Source of the DNA: Natronobacterium texcoconense
Lineage (GTDB): Archaea; Halobacteriota; Halobacteria; Halobacteriales; Natrialbaceae
Assembly (NCBI RefSeq): GCF_900104065.1
Contig: NZ_FNLC01000004.1
Coordinates: 124,001 to 188,000, forward strand
Reading direction: 5' to 3'
DNA length: 64,000 nucleotides
In this document: in pieces, positions 26,981 through 35,990 of the stretch
How positions within the stretch are numbered: position 1 is the stretch's first letter
How the letters are laid out: each line of letters starts with the position of its first letter
Translations under genes and position numbers: made by a program
The notes under the pieces: generated by a model
What the model saw: the letters and a program-made list of their open reading frames with translations, nothing else
Database searches by the model: none
Told to the model about the DNA's origin: nothing

Positions 26981-27406
26981 TTATTCCACCAGTATCGAGA
27001 ACTCCTCGGTCGTCGCGTCCGACCTGATGTCGTCGGTCGCCGTCACGGTGACTGCGTACTGGTACTCACCTGGCGGCGAATCAGGGGGAATCCGAATCGG
27101 GACGCGCACCTCGACGCTCCAGCGAGCGAACCGCCAGTACCAGTCCGGCGGATACGACTCGGCGATCCTCGACGGGCTGGGTTCGATCTCGGCGTCGCCT
27201 ATCTCGAGAACTGCGTGCGTTTCGTCCGGCAACTCCTCGAATCTGAGCCCTCGAGCCGAGCGTGCCTCGATGGAGAGCGTCGCTTCCTCACCCGGCGAGA
27301 GCGTCGGCTCGTCGCCGATCACTTCCGGCGGACGAATCCGTCCGAGACAGCCCGAAAGGGACGCCGTAGTACCGATAGCCAGCCCGAGAAGGGGCCGTCG
27401 CTTCAT
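26981..27406 (-). CDS. Small Tat-type lipoprotein
   Basis: From the ATG at 27406 the 141-residue product begins MKRRPLLGLAIGTTASLSGC, a signal with a lipobox. The mature sequence is a beta-sandwich-like domain (SPGEEATLSIEARSARGLRF, RVPIRIPPDSPPGEYQYAVT) similar to extracellular immunoglobulin-like modules. The upstream residues of the longer frame are not signal-like. The function is unknown. Confidence 0.72.
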   Translation of the reverse strand: MKRRPLLGLAIGTTASLSGCLGRIRPPEVIGDEPTLSPGEEATLSIEARSARGLRFEELPDETHAVLEIGDAEIEPSPSRIAESYPPDWYWRFARWSVEVRVPIRIPPDSPPGEYQYAVTVTATDDIRSDATTEEFSILVE

Positions 27407-27523
27407 GGACGTGCTTCTCGCCCGACGTATTAATTCGTTGTCCAGAATAGCGGGATCGACCGGGCAGTCGATCCACATTCGACGGGAATCGGAAAACGGG
27501 CCCGAACTCCGTGCGACGGCCGA

Positions 27524-29191
27524 TCAGAGCCGTTTGCTCACGTACGGCCCGTCCTGGTAGTATCCAAGCTTCTCGCGGTAGTACTCTCGAGCGCCGATGC
27601 CCGAAATTACGCTCACTTTGTCGTAGCCGGCGTCGGCGGCGAGTTCCTCGGCCCGGTTCATCAGTCGGGTGCCGTAGCCCTGATGCTGGTGCTGGTCGCC
27701 GTCGCCCTCGTCGCCCATCGCGACCTCCGAGCCGTAGACGTGCAGTTCCCGGATGAGTGCGGTGTTCTCGAGTTCCGGCCGGATCGGGTCATCTGGGAAC
27801 CGCAGCCGACAGAACCCGATCAGGAGGTCCTTCTCGAAGTCCTCGAAGGAGATGAAGTGTTCCGTGCCACCGCAGGCGTCGTACTTCATGACGTCGAGTT
27901 CGACGGTCTCGGGTTCCTCGTCGTTCATCCCGACCTCGCGACAGCGGATGCAGTCACACGACCAGCCGTGTTCGTCCATGCGCTGTCGGGCGAGTTGTCG
28001 GAGGTTCGACTTCCAGACGCCGGCGTCGATGAAGTCCGCCGGAATGTCCCGCTGGACGCGCTGAAGCCGCGTGTACCGGGGGATCATGTCCTTGATCTCG
28101 GCGATCAGTTCGGCGGCCTCCTCGTTGCCCAGCGGTTCGAACTCGCCTTCGTGCCACCAGTCGTAGGTCGCCGTCCCGCGGACGATCAGCGTCGGATAGA
28201 TCTTCAGATAGTCGGGCTTCCACTGCTCTTCCTCGAACAGCCGGCGGAAGTCCTCGAGACACATCTCCTTGCTCATTCCGGGCTGGCCGGGCATCATGTG
28301 GAAGCCGACCTTGAACGCCGCATCGCGCAGGCGCTGGTTGGCGTCGATCGACTCGGCGACGCCGTGGCCGCGGTGCATCTCGCGGTTGATCCGCTCGTAG
28401 GTGGTCTGGACGCCGACCTCGACTTTCGTTCCGCCCAGATCGAGCATCCGGTCGACCTGTTCGGGATCACACCAGTCGGGCTTGGTCTCGAAGGTCGTCC
28501 CGATGTTACGAATGTCGCCGCGTTCGTTCTCCGCGATGACGTCCTCTACGTACTTCCACTCGTACTCCTCGGGATCCTGGGCGAAGCTGACGCCCTCGGC
28601 CGGTTCGGGCTCCTTGTCGACGTCGAAGTCGTTCATCGCCTCGAGTGCTCGCTTGACGAACCACTCCTGGTAGTCGTGAGAGCGGGCGGTCATCGTCCCG
28701 CCCATCAGGATGAGTTCGACCTTGTCCACGGGGTGACCGATCTCCCGTAGCTGCTCGAGACGCAGCCGAACCTGTCCATAGGGATCGTAGTCGTTCTGGA
28801 CGCCGCGGGCGGCCGCGGGTTCCTCTCCCGTGTAGCTCTGCGAACTCGAGAACTCCGAGTCCGGGCCACCGGGACAGTAGAGACACTTCCCGTGCGGACA
28901 GCGTTCGGGCGACGTCATGATCGCGACCGGCGAGACTCCCGACGCGGTGCGGACGGGTTTGCGCTGGAGCACCGTCTCCAAGTCCTCGCGGTGCTCCTGG
29001 GGCGCGTAGTCGAGCAGTTCGGAGTTTTTCGGCACCTTCGGCGCCGAGTGTTCCGAACAGGCCTCGAGTTTGGCCTTCTCGACCTCGTCGCGTTCGATCT
29101 CGCCCGCGAGGATCCGTTCGACGAGCGTCTCACAGACCTGCTGGAACGCTTCGGTTTCCGTTGGATCGGAATCGGGCGTCTCGGTACTCAC
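27524..29191 (-). CDS. elp3: Elp3 family tRNA uridine-34 modification enzyme (radical SAM/GNAT)
   Basis: The 555-residue protein has the radical SAM cluster motif Cys98-x4-Cys103-x2-Cys106 (CPHGKCLYC) and a C-terminal acetyltransferase domain (about residues 460-555). The latter includes GYGTRLMNRAEELAADAGY. This is the Elp3 layout. It forms carboxymethyl-type groups at the wobble uridine of tRNA. The archaeal protein works alone without the rest of Elongator. It is the only gene of its unit, 80 bp from the SHOCT protein. Confidence 0.93.
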   Translation of the reverse strand: MSTETPDSDPTETEAFQQVCETLVERILAGEIERDEVEKAKLEACSEHSAPKVPKNSELLDYAPQEHREDLETVLQRKPVRTASGVSPVAIMTSPERCPHGKCLYCPGGPDSEFSSSQSYTGEEPAAARGVQNDYDPYGQVRLRLEQLREIGHPVDKVELILMGGTMTARSHDYQEWFVKRALEAMNDFDVDKEPEPAEGVSFAQDPEEYEWKYVEDVIAENERGDIRNIGTTFETKPDWCDPEQVDRMLDLGGTKVEVGVQTTYERINREMHRGHGVAESIDANQRLRDAAFKVGFHMMPGQPGMSKEMCLEDFRRLFEEEQWKPDYLKIYPTLIVRGTATYDWWHEGEFEPLGNEEAAELIAEIKDMIPRYTRLQRVQRDIPADFIDAGVWKSNLRQLARQRMDEHGWSCDCIRCREVGMNDEEPETVELDVMKYDACGGTEHFISFEDFEKDLLIGFCRLRFPDDPIRPELENTALIRELHVYGSEVAMGDEGDGDQHQHQGYGTRLMNRAEELAADAGYDKVSVISGIGAREYYREKLGYYQDGPYVSKRL

Positions 29192-29271
29192 TACACGCGT
29201 TTCGGACCGCGGCGCGAATAAGCGTGTCGGACTCGCAACCCCTCTCGGGCTTCGACCGTGGACGCTACTCG

Positions 29272-29751
29272 CTACGTCTCGTACTCCAGATCACGGTCCC
29301 GATCGTCGTTCGCGTCCCGCTGTCGGTCGCGTTCGGCGCGGGCCTGCCGTCGCCACCGGTCGGCGTCCTCGAGCGTCTCCGTCTCGAGCAGGCGCTCGAG
29401 TTTCCGCTCGAACTGCTCGTCGGTGAGTTCACCGGCAGCGTAGCGGTCGCGCAGCGTCTCGAGGGCGTCGCGGTTGGACCGTGGCGCGACACTCGTTTCG
29501 CCGGAATCGGCGGGTTCGTCGGCAGATTCCGACTCCTCGTCCCACCAGTCGTCGTCCCACCACTCCGCCCGGTCTTCCTCGTCCCCGAACAGCAAGGCGA
29601 TCAGTGGCACGACGACGATGTATCCGATCAACAGCGCCCCCAGCCACCAGCCCTGGCCGGTCAGCAGTGCCGCGAGCCAGATGCCGGTGACGACGGTCGC
29701 CGCGATTTCAGTCACGTTCTCGCGGAACCGGCGCTTCGGATCGTCGTCCAT
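29272..29751 (-). CDS. Membrane protein with C-terminal SHOCT domain
   Basis: The 159-residue protein has two adjacent hydrophobic helices (residues about 14-55), a tryptophan- and acid-rich linker (AEWWDDDWWDEESES) and a SHOCT motif at about 95-125 (LETLRDRYAAGELTDEQFERKLERLL). SHOCT is a short oligomerisation or recruitment helix pair. The function is unknown, and similar proteins are frequent in haloarchaea. Confidence 0.75.
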   Translation of the reverse strand: MDDDPKRRFRENVTEIAATVVTGIWLAALLTGQGWWLGALLIGYIVVVPLIALLFGDEEDRAEWWDDDWWDEESESADEPADSGETSVAPRSNRDALETLRDRYAAGELTDEQFERKLERLLETETLEDADRWRRQARAERDRQRDANDDRDRDLEYET

Positions 29752-29831
29752 ACGAAATCTCGTCTGTCGACCACGAAAGATGTTTCTCCCGGGTAGTAGG
29801 CAGCGATGCCGCGAGGACAGCGACAGGAGGT

Positions 29832-31991
29832 TTAGTTCAGCGTCTCGTCGAGTGCGTCGAGCGCGGCCTCGCGGACGGCCTCCCGTTCGCCGGGGAGGAA
29901 CTCGACGTGGCCGTCCTGACCGCCGACGACGCGGACGCCGGCGTCGGGCGCTGCGTCAGCGATTTCGTTACCGAGGTCGCGGACGTTCAGCGACTCGGTC
30001 GTACGGACGTGCAGTTCGTCGTCGCCGACGCCGAGGGTAACGAACGGCCCCTCGTCGTGCTGTCGACGGTGGAGTTCGTCGAGCAGCAGCGTCGTCGTCG
30101 GGAAGTTGTACCGGTGGGTGAACGCCGCGGTGTCGAGGACGGCGACGGTGATGCCGTCGACTTCCTCGGTCTCTACGTTCTCCCGTGCGGTCTCGAGTTC
30201 GGTATCGAGTTTTGCGCGGAACTGCTCGGAGACGTGGGCGGCGAGGTCGCCGTCCCGTGCCTCCGGCGACTCGTTGTCGCCAAAGAGCAGGTCAGCGACG
30301 AGTTCGCGCTTGTCCTTGTAGGACTGGTAGTAGGCCTCGAGCGCGACGGCTTCGCGGCGCTCGGAGATCGCGGTCTCGTCGTAGCCGGCGTCGGTCGCGA
30401 GTTCGAGATAGTCCTCGGGAGTGTCCTCCCAGTAGCTGATCGCCGGCAGGTGTTCGATCTCGCTTCGAACGTCGTCGTTGACGTGGGCGGCGACGTTGGC
30501 GGCGAGTGCCGTCGACGTGACGTCGGAGACGTCGGCGCCGGCGAGCGACGGTGCGACGGTTACCTCGACGGCGTCGGTGATCTCCTCGTCGGCGCGGCTG
30601 TCGTCGATGACGATCGCGTTCGCGTCGTACAGCGAGAGCAGGTCGTAGCCGTCGACCGACTCGACGGTCGACCCGACGTCGACGAGCACGACCAGCGGCA
30701 GCTGTTCGCCGTGGCGGTCGCGAGCCTCGAGCATCGAGGTGACGTCGTCGGTTGCGGCGTCCATGTCGTAGACACGGTCGTCGAGGGGACGCCGTTCGAA
30801 GTAGTGGTATTCCGCGTCCTCGCGGGTGTGTTTCTCCCGGATCAATGGGAGGACGGCGCGTTCGATAGCGGCACCGGCGACGTAGCCGTCGGCGGTCGCA
30901 CCGTGGCGGACGACGACCGGTCGCGCTTCCATGACGGCACGTCGGATCGCGGTGACGGCGTCGGCGAGTCCGTCCTCGACGGCGACGACGGCGTCGTGCT
31001 CGGCCAGCAGGTCGATTTCGGCCGGCTGTGCCTCCTGCTGGATCGCGCTCTCGAGGCGGTCGCGAACGGTCTCGCGGTCTTCGTCCTCGAGTACGTCGAG
31101 CGTCTCGGTCTCGATCTGGAGGTCGCCGTGGTGACGTTCGACTTCGCCCTCGAGGGCGACGACGTCGTCGACCTCGACGCTGGGGTAGGCGCGGACGCCG
31201 GCCTCCTCGAAGGCGGCACACTCGACGGTCGCGGTCTCGTCGCTCAGTTCGAAGACGGTCGGACCGCTCGTCTGGCGGACGCCAGTGATCTCGCCCTCGA
31301 GACGGACGATGCTACCGACCTGGTTCTCGATGGCGTCGACGGTCGTCCGGTTGAGTGCGGGCTCCGCGTCGGTGGTGGGCTCGGCGTCGGCCGCGTCGTC
31401 GGTTGCGGCCGTCGACCCGGACGACGTCTCGGTGGTCACCGTAGTGCTCGCGCCGCCGGAACCGCTGGCGGCGACAGCGTCACCGCCGCTTGAGGGAGAC
31501 TGGTCCTCTTCGGCGGCCGCCTGCAGGTCACCGGCAGCGACGTCGTCGGCGTCCGCGGTCGAGTCGTCGCTTGCCGACTCGCTTTCGGTGCTCTCGGACT
31601 CGTCGTCGAACTCCTCGGGCTGGAACTCGTCGTCGGCCGTCTCGATCAGCTTGCCGCGGAACTCGCGTTCGCGCTGGCGGATCGACCAGCCCAGGTCGAC
31701 GTTACCGTTGTCCCGAACGTCGAGCACCTGGACGAAGACTTCGTCCCCGGGCTCCCAGTCGAGACTCTCGAGTCGTTGGTCGAGTTCGCTTCTGTGCAAC
31801 AGGCCAGTGACGTGATCGCCGACGTCGACGAAGACGCCGAAGTCGGCATAGCCGTCGACGGTCCCCCGGTAGTACCGGCCGGGGGAGAGATGCGAAGCGG
31901 AGGTACCGCGAAATTCGAAAGCGACGTCCTCCTCGTGACTCTCGCAGACTTCTCCGTCGACAGCTGTGCCACAGATGATACAGTTACCCAT
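29832..31991 (-). CDS. S1/OB-fold/DHH-family RecJ-like protein with degenerate DHH motifs
   Basis: The 719-residue protein begins with a small Cys/His knuckle (residues 4-19), then an S1 domain at 36-108 and a disordered acidic linker at 115-215. An OB-fold follows at 218-300, then a DHH domain at about 335-480 and a DHHA1-like end (VGGQDGHVEF). It resembles the RecJ/GAN nucleases of DNA or RNA processing. However, the HxDxD motif is HGATAD (363-368) and the DHH triad is DDS (463-465), so several metal ligands are missing. It is probably a nucleic-acid-binding partner rather than an active nuclease. Confidence 0.8.
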   Translation of the reverse strand: MGNCIICGTAVDGEVCESHEEDVAFEFRGTSASHLSPGRYYRGTVDGYADFGVFVDVGDHVTGLLHRSELDQRLESLDWEPGDEVFVQVLDVRDNGNVDLGWSIRQREREFRGKLIETADDEFQPEEFDDESESTESESASDDSTADADDVAAGDLQAAAEEDQSPSSGGDAVAASGSGGASTTVTTETSSGSTAATDDAADAEPTTDAEPALNRTTVDAIENQVGSIVRLEGEITGVRQTSGPTVFELSDETATVECAAFEEAGVRAYPSVEVDDVVALEGEVERHHGDLQIETETLDVLEDEDRETVRDRLESAIQQEAQPAEIDLLAEHDAVVAVEDGLADAVTAIRRAVMEARPVVVRHGATADGYVAGAAIERAVLPLIREKHTREDAEYHYFERRPLDDRVYDMDAATDDVTSMLEARDRHGEQLPLVVLVDVGSTVESVDGYDLLSLYDANAIVIDDSRADEEITDAVEVTVAPSLAGADVSDVTSTALAANVAAHVNDDVRSEIEHLPAISYWEDTPEDYLELATDAGYDETAISERREAVALEAYYQSYKDKRELVADLLFGDNESPEARDGDLAAHVSEQFRAKLDTELETARENVETEEVDGITVAVLDTAAFTHRYNFPTTTLLLDELHRRQHDEGPFVTLGVGDDELHVRTTESLNVRDLGNEIADAAPDAGVRVVGGQDGHVEFLPGEREAVREAALDALDETLN

Positions 31992-32161
31992 CTATTCGAG
32001 TCAAGCAGGTTCGTCCTAAAACGGTTGTCGAAATGCGCTCGACAAATCTCCGTGCTGACGATCAGTCACCAGCTATGAGAGTTATCGGCTGACGGCACGT
32101 CATTTTCGGCACAATCGCCGAACGGTCCGCGGTTGCGACAGCAACCCGTCGGCCATTCGTC

Positions 32162-32425
32162 TCAGTCGAAGACGGGGGAGTCCTCCTCGAGCGCCTCGAC
32201 GTCGTCGGTGAGCTTCTGGACGTCCTCGGGGAACAGCGAAATCTGGATCTCGTTTCCGTCGTCGTCCTCGAAGACGAGTTTGACGCGTTTATCGCCGAAC
32301 TCGCGGGCCTCGACCGACTCGACGTCGAACAGTTTCGCGGTCGCTGCCTTGTTCTTCGGGCCGACGTTCTTGATCGATCCGTCGTTCAGTTCCACCATGA
32401 AGTCCTCGAGCGTGAGTGCGAGCAT
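32162..32425 (-). CDS. Conserved haloarchaeal hypothetical protein
   Basis: The 87-residue acidic, soluble protein begins LALTLEDFMVELNDGS and contains a strand-rich VKLVFEDDDGNEIQISLFP segment. I took the ATG at 32425. The frame is open a further 34 codons upstream but without haloarchaeal character. I recognise no domain. It is convergent with nothing nearby and sits 170 bp from the start of the S1/OB/DHH gene. Confidence 0.65.
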   Translation of the reverse strand: MLALTLEDFMVELNDGSIKNVGPKNKAATAKLFDVESVEAREFGDKRVKLVFEDDDGNEIQISLFPEDVQKLTDDVEALEEDSPVFD

Positions 32426-32772
32426 GGTCGCTCTACGGCCCCCGGGTAAAAAACGACACGGCATCGCCGGGACGACGGTATCCGTGGACGTAACGCCCTC
32501 GGCCGTGATCTGTGGAATTTCGACCACGCCGCCGAACCGCGCTCTGCCTGGTGAGGTGATCGCGCGTTGCGATCGGACCGCATGCGTGGTGTGTCAGATC
32601 GCCTGCGGTCGCCTGTAAGTGGATACGGTATGGTTGATAAGTGTTGGTGATCGTACATTCTCCGCGTCAGGGCCTCGTACCGCCGAACAGCCGAAACGCC
32701 GATTTTGTTCGGCTACGTCCCCCTGCTACTCAGCCAATTTTAAGGTATCCTCGAACCAACAGTTCGAACGCT
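32426..32772. other. 347-bp intergenic region
   Basis: No gene or repeat is visible. Near its right end a TTTTAAGG box (about 32738-32745) lies roughly 30 bp before the MBL gene and is its likely promoter. Confidence 0.4.
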
Positions 32773-33480
32773 ATGGAGCTCACCTGGCACGGTCACTCGA
32801 CGTGGCACGTATCGGTTGGCGACACCGACCTGCTGATCGACCCGTTCTTCGACAACCCGAAGACGGATCTGGAGCCCTCGGAGGTCGACACGCCCGATTA
32901 CGTCCTGTTGACTCACGGCCACGCCGACCACATCGCCCACGCCGGCGAGTTTTCGGACGCGATGCTGGTCGCGACGCCGGAACTCGTCTCCTACTGCGAG
33001 GAGGAGTTCGGCTTCGAGGACGCCGTCGGCGGGATGGGGATGAACCTCGGCGGCACCGTCGAGTGTGGCGACGCCTACGTCACCATGGTCCGGGCCGACC
33101 ACACCAACGGGATCATGACCGAGTACGACGTCGACGCCGGGATGCCCGCCGGTTTCGTCATCTCGGACGAACACCCACACGACGCCGGTCCGGACGCCAC
33201 GACCGTCTACAACGCCGGTGACACCTCGCTGATGTCCGAGATGCGCGACGTCATCGGCGAGCATCTCGAGCCTGACGCCGCGATCCTCCCCATCGGCGAC
33301 CACTTCACGATGGGCACCCAGCAGGCCGCCATCGCCACCGACTGGCTCGACGTCGATCACGTCCTCCCACAGCACTACGACACCTTCCCACCGATCGAGA
33401 CCGACCCCGAGGCGTTCGCCGAGTACGTCGACGACGCCGAGGTCCACGTCCTCTCTGGCGACGAGACGTTCGACCTGTAA
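32773..33480 (+). CDS. MBL-fold metal-dependent hydrolase (UPF0173 type)
   Basis: The 235-residue protein has the metallo-beta-lactamase fold. [13 protein letters not shown] opens it, [15 protein letters not shown] gives the HxHxDH metal motif, and later metal-binding residues include a GD in YNAGDTSL and a final H in [10 protein letters not shown]. It is the type annotated as UPF0173 hydrolases, with unknown substrate. It is 107 bp upstream of the OsmC gene, on the same strand. Confidence 0.87.
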   Translation: MELTWHGHSTWHVSVGDTDLLIDPFFDNPKTDLEPSEVDTPDYVLLTHGHADHIAHAGEFSDAMLVATPELVSYCEEEFGFEDAVGGMGMNLGGTVECGDAYVTMVRADHTNGIMTEYDVDAGMPAGFVISDEHPHDAGPDATTVYNAGDTSLMSEMRDVIGEHLEPDAAILPIGDHFTMGTQQAAIATDWLDVDHVLPQHYDTFPPIETDPEAFAEYVDDAEVHVLSGDETFDL

Positions 33481-33587
33481 CGCGATCACCAGTCCCCGTT
33501 CGTTCTCACGCGCATTCGTCGCTCGAGCGAACGGTACCCTCCGGGAGAACAACGTTTACAGCATCGGCCGTGGACGTCCCGACTGCC

Positions 33588-33983
33588 ATGTCGAAAGCAG
33601 TCACCACGACCTCCGAGGAGGGGTTCAGCGCGACGAACGACATCCGAGACTTCGAACAGACGATCGACCCCAACGGCGAGGAGGCCCCCGACACCCTCGA
33701 GGCGCTGCTTGCCGCCTACGGCTCCTGTTACGTCCCCGCGCTTCGGGTCGGCGGTCAGCAACGCGACGTCGAGGATCTCGGCAAGATCGAGATCGAAACG
33801 ACGGGCGAACTCAACGACGACGACAAACTCGAGTCGATCCAGTTCGACATCCGCGTCGAGGCCGATGTCGACGACGAGACGGGCGAGAAGATCCTCGAGC
33901 GCGCGTTCGAACTCTGCAAGGTCCACGACGCGCTGAAGGAGAGTCTCCACGCTGAGACGAGTTTCGAAGGCGGCGCGTTCTAA
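33588..33983 (+). CDS. OsmC family protein
   Basis: The 131-residue protein has the OsmC/Ohr fold. One cysteine lies in LLAAYGSCYVPALR at about residue 46. A second is in LCKVHDAL near the end of the protein. These are the two redox positions used by OsmC peroxidases to reduce organic hydroperoxides. An ATG six codons upstream is also in frame, but the chosen start (MSKAVTTTSEEG) fits better. Confidence 0.85.
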   Translation: MSKAVTTTSEEGFSATNDIRDFEQTIDPNGEEAPDTLEALLAAYGSCYVPALRVGGQQRDVEDLGKIEIETTGELNDDDKLESIQFDIRVEADVDDETGEKILERAFELCKVHDALKESLHAETSFEGGAF

Positions 33984-34340
33984 CGCTCTCGAGTGTGGTG
34001 CCGTTCGTCGGCATCTCGAGCCAGAAGTTGCTGCTCGTTTTGCGGAGTTCGAGTCGGGGAACTCACCAGTCGCGACTGTTCGGCACGGGATCGGAAGGGG
34101 GATGGGTAGGGGAAAGGGAGGGAGGGAGTGCCTCGGTCGCCGATTGGGGTGGGAAGTGGGGTGAGTCGGTGGAAGGTGGTCAGCGGTACGCCCGGCTGGG
34201 AACGGGCCGCGACGTCCGCTGCATCAGTTCGTGCAACGACGCTGGTATTATTGGTGACGCCAAAGTACGTTGGGATCGCTTGTACCTGCCGGGCTCGACC
34301 GATAGCCACCTTCAAGACGCTGCTCGAGACAGGAACCACC
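33984..34340. other. 357-bp intergenic region with G-rich tract
   Basis: No gene is visible. It contains the G-rich tract at 34097-34126 and a second run of G triplets to about 34165. The rest holds the probable promoter region of the carbonic anhydrase gene. Confidence 0.4.
34097..34126 (+). repeat. G-rich tract, potential G-quadruplex
   Basis: Six runs of three or more G occur at 34097-34101, 34104-34106, 34109-34112, 34116-34118, 34120-34122 and 34124-34126, with loops of one to three bases. This fits the usual four-run G-quadruplex pattern on the plus strand. More G runs follow at 34146-34161. Confidence 0.5.
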
Positions 34341-34841
34341 ATGTTACGTTCGTTCGACGGGACAGAACCCGACGTCGCCGACTCGGCGTACGTCGACGAG
34401 ACGGCGGTCGTCATCGGCGACGTGGTCGTCGAAGCCGACGCGAGCATCTGGCCGAATACGACGATCCGTGGCGATCACGGGACCATCGTCGTCGGCGAGG
34501 GGGCGAACGTCCAGGACAACGCCGTCCTCCACGAGGAAGCGGAACTCGAGCCGTACGCGACGGTCGGCCACAGCGCGATCGTCCACGACGCCACCGTCGC
34601 CGAACGCGCCCTCGTTGGGATGAACGCGGTCGTCCTCGACGGCGCCCACGTCGGGGAGAAGGCCGTCGTCGCGGCTGGAAGCGTCGTCACCGAGGGAACC
34701 GAGGTCCCTCCGGAGACGCTCGTCGCCGGTTCGCCGGCCGAACCGAAAGCCGAGGTGGACGATCCGCGACTCGAGGTGACCGCAGAACGGTACATGCAGC
34801 TCTCGAGCGAACACGAGGAAACGTCGGAGCGACTGGACTGA
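34341..34841 (+). CDS. Gamma-class carbonic anhydrase-like protein
   Basis: The 166-residue protein is a left-handed beta-helix of hexapeptide repeats. Three histidines are placed as zinc ligands (AVLHEE at about residue 62, then VGHSAIVHD at about 78 and 83). It is homologous to Cam-type carbonic anhydrase and the related YrdA proteins. Enzyme activity is plausible but not certain. The frame is open upstream for 71 codons into the G-rich region. I took the ATG at 34341. Confidence 0.85.
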   Translation: MLRSFDGTEPDVADSAYVDETAVVIGDVVVEADASIWPNTTIRGDHGTIVVGEGANVQDNAVLHEEAELEPYATVGHSAIVHDATVAERALVGMNAVVLDGAHVGEKAVVAAGSVVTEGTEVPPETLVAGSPAEPKAEVDDPRLEVTAERYMQLSSEHEETSERLD

Positions 34842-34904
34842 CCGCTCGAACCGTATCTCGAGCGATGGGAAACGCTGATACAGCCACCGGCCGAACCGAC
34901 GGTC

Positions 34905-35366
34905 ATGAGCGAGAGGTCGTGGACCGACCGGATCGTCGGCGAGCGAATGACCGTCGATCAGGAGTTTTCGTCACGTATCGCGTCGTCGGAGCTGTCGAAC
35001 CAGCAGTGGAGTCTGGTGATGACGGCCACCGAGTTCGAGATCGAACACCCCGACGATCCCGACCGCGCTCGGATCGTCGCGAACACGGATCAGGTCGAAC
35101 AGATCATTCCGGAACTCGAGAACGTCCAGGCCGGCATGGGGGCGATGGGCGGTCCGGGCGCACAGGGCGGCGGTTCGGGCGCTTCGGGTGGGCTCGTCGA
35201 CTCGATCAAGGGCGCGCTCGGACTCGGCGGTGGCGGCAACGATCACGACGAGAAACTCGAGATCGCCGAACGACTCACCCAGGAGTACGCCGACGAACTA
35301 CAGGCCCACCTCGAGGAGAACGGCCGCTGGGACTCGGTTCGCGAGGCAGCAGCCGAAAGCGAGTAA
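34905..35366 (+). CDS. Conserved haloarchaeal protein (DUF5799-like)
   Basis: The 153-residue soluble protein begins SERSWTDRIVGERMTVDQEF and has a central Gly/Ala-rich flexible segment (GAQGGGSGASGG) followed by a charged helix. It resembles a haloarchaea-restricted family of unknown function. It is 63 bp downstream of the carbonic anhydrase gene on the same strand, and convergent with the ribbon-helix-helix gene. Confidence 0.7.
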   Translation: MSERSWTDRIVGERMTVDQEFSSRIASSELSNQQWSLVMTATEFEIEHPDDPDRARIVANTDQVEQIIPELENVQAGMGAMGGPGAQGGGSGASGGLVDSIKGALGLGGGGNDHDEKLEIAERLTQEYADELQAHLEENGRWDSVREAAAESE

Positions 35367-35375
35367 CGAGGGGTA

Positions 35376-35519
35376 TCAGTCGCCAGCCCGGAACATCGTG
35401 TACTCGCTGGCCTCGTAGATGTTGATGAGTTCCGTGACCAGTTCGTCGTAGGATTCGTCCTCGACGCGCAGCCTGTCCAGCCGTTCGACGGTCTCCTCCT
35501 CGAGTTCGACGGTTGGCAT
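35376..35519 (-). CDS. Small ribbon-helix-helix/antitoxin-like protein
   Basis: The 47-residue protein (from the ATG at 35519) begins with a short basic-lacking strand PTVELEEETVERLDRL, then two helices. This is the pattern of ribbon-helix-helix regulators such as VapB-type antitoxins, though no toxin gene is adjacent. A longer in-frame start exists upstream but does not look coding. Confidence 0.55.
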   Translation of the reverse strand: MPTVELEEETVERLDRLRVEDESYDELVTELINIYEASEYTMFRAGD

Positions 35520-35657
35520 AGCTACTGGTTCGACGTCGACGAGCAAAAGCGCCACGGGGCCGTCGACTTTCCGTGCTTGCTGGTGCTGGGTGGCGAATAT
35601 CGATCCGCGCACCTGCAAGTCACAGCACCTTTAGGTACGCTTCCCGACCGTCACTGT

Positions 35658-35942
35658 ATGTCCGACGTAGACACGATCACTGTCTCGATCGACGCCGACG
35701 ACTCGACCGACGAAGTCACCATTCCCGCCGGCCTCGTCGACCTCGTCGCGGAAGGCGACCAGACGTCCGCCGAGACGATCGGCGACGTCACCCTGCTGTC
35801 GTTCGCCAGCCGCGCCCACCACATCGTCCACCACGGCGACGGCGCGGACGAGGAACTCGAGGCCCAGGAGGAACGCATTATGGACCTGTTCGAGGAACGG
35901 TTCGGCGTCACGTTCGGCGAAGCGACCGGCCACCAGCACTGA
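35658..35942 (+). CDS. Conserved haloarchaeal protein (DUF7545-like)
   Basis: The 94-residue acidic protein begins SDVDTITVSIDADDSTDEV. It has a strand-rich first half, then a helix (EELEAQEERIMDLFEERFG). It belongs to a small family seen in haloarchaea, without known function. It lies in the gap between the divergent ribbon-helix-helix gene and the convergent giant protein. Confidence 0.65.
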   Translation: MSDVDTITVSIDADDSTDEVTIPAGLVDLVAEGDQTSAETIGDVTLLSFASRAHHIVHHGDGADEELEAQEERIMDLFEERFGVTFGEATGHQH

Positions 35943-35990
35943 CTCGAGCGTTCGACCGACCTTTCGTTTTTCCACTCGCGAGTTCCGGTG

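Noticed and set aside
34128-34340. N-terminal extension of the carbonic anhydrase
   Set aside because: The extension translates the G-rich intergenic region and is basic and Ser/Thr-rich, unlike haloarchaeal protein. The ATG at 34341 matches the family start.
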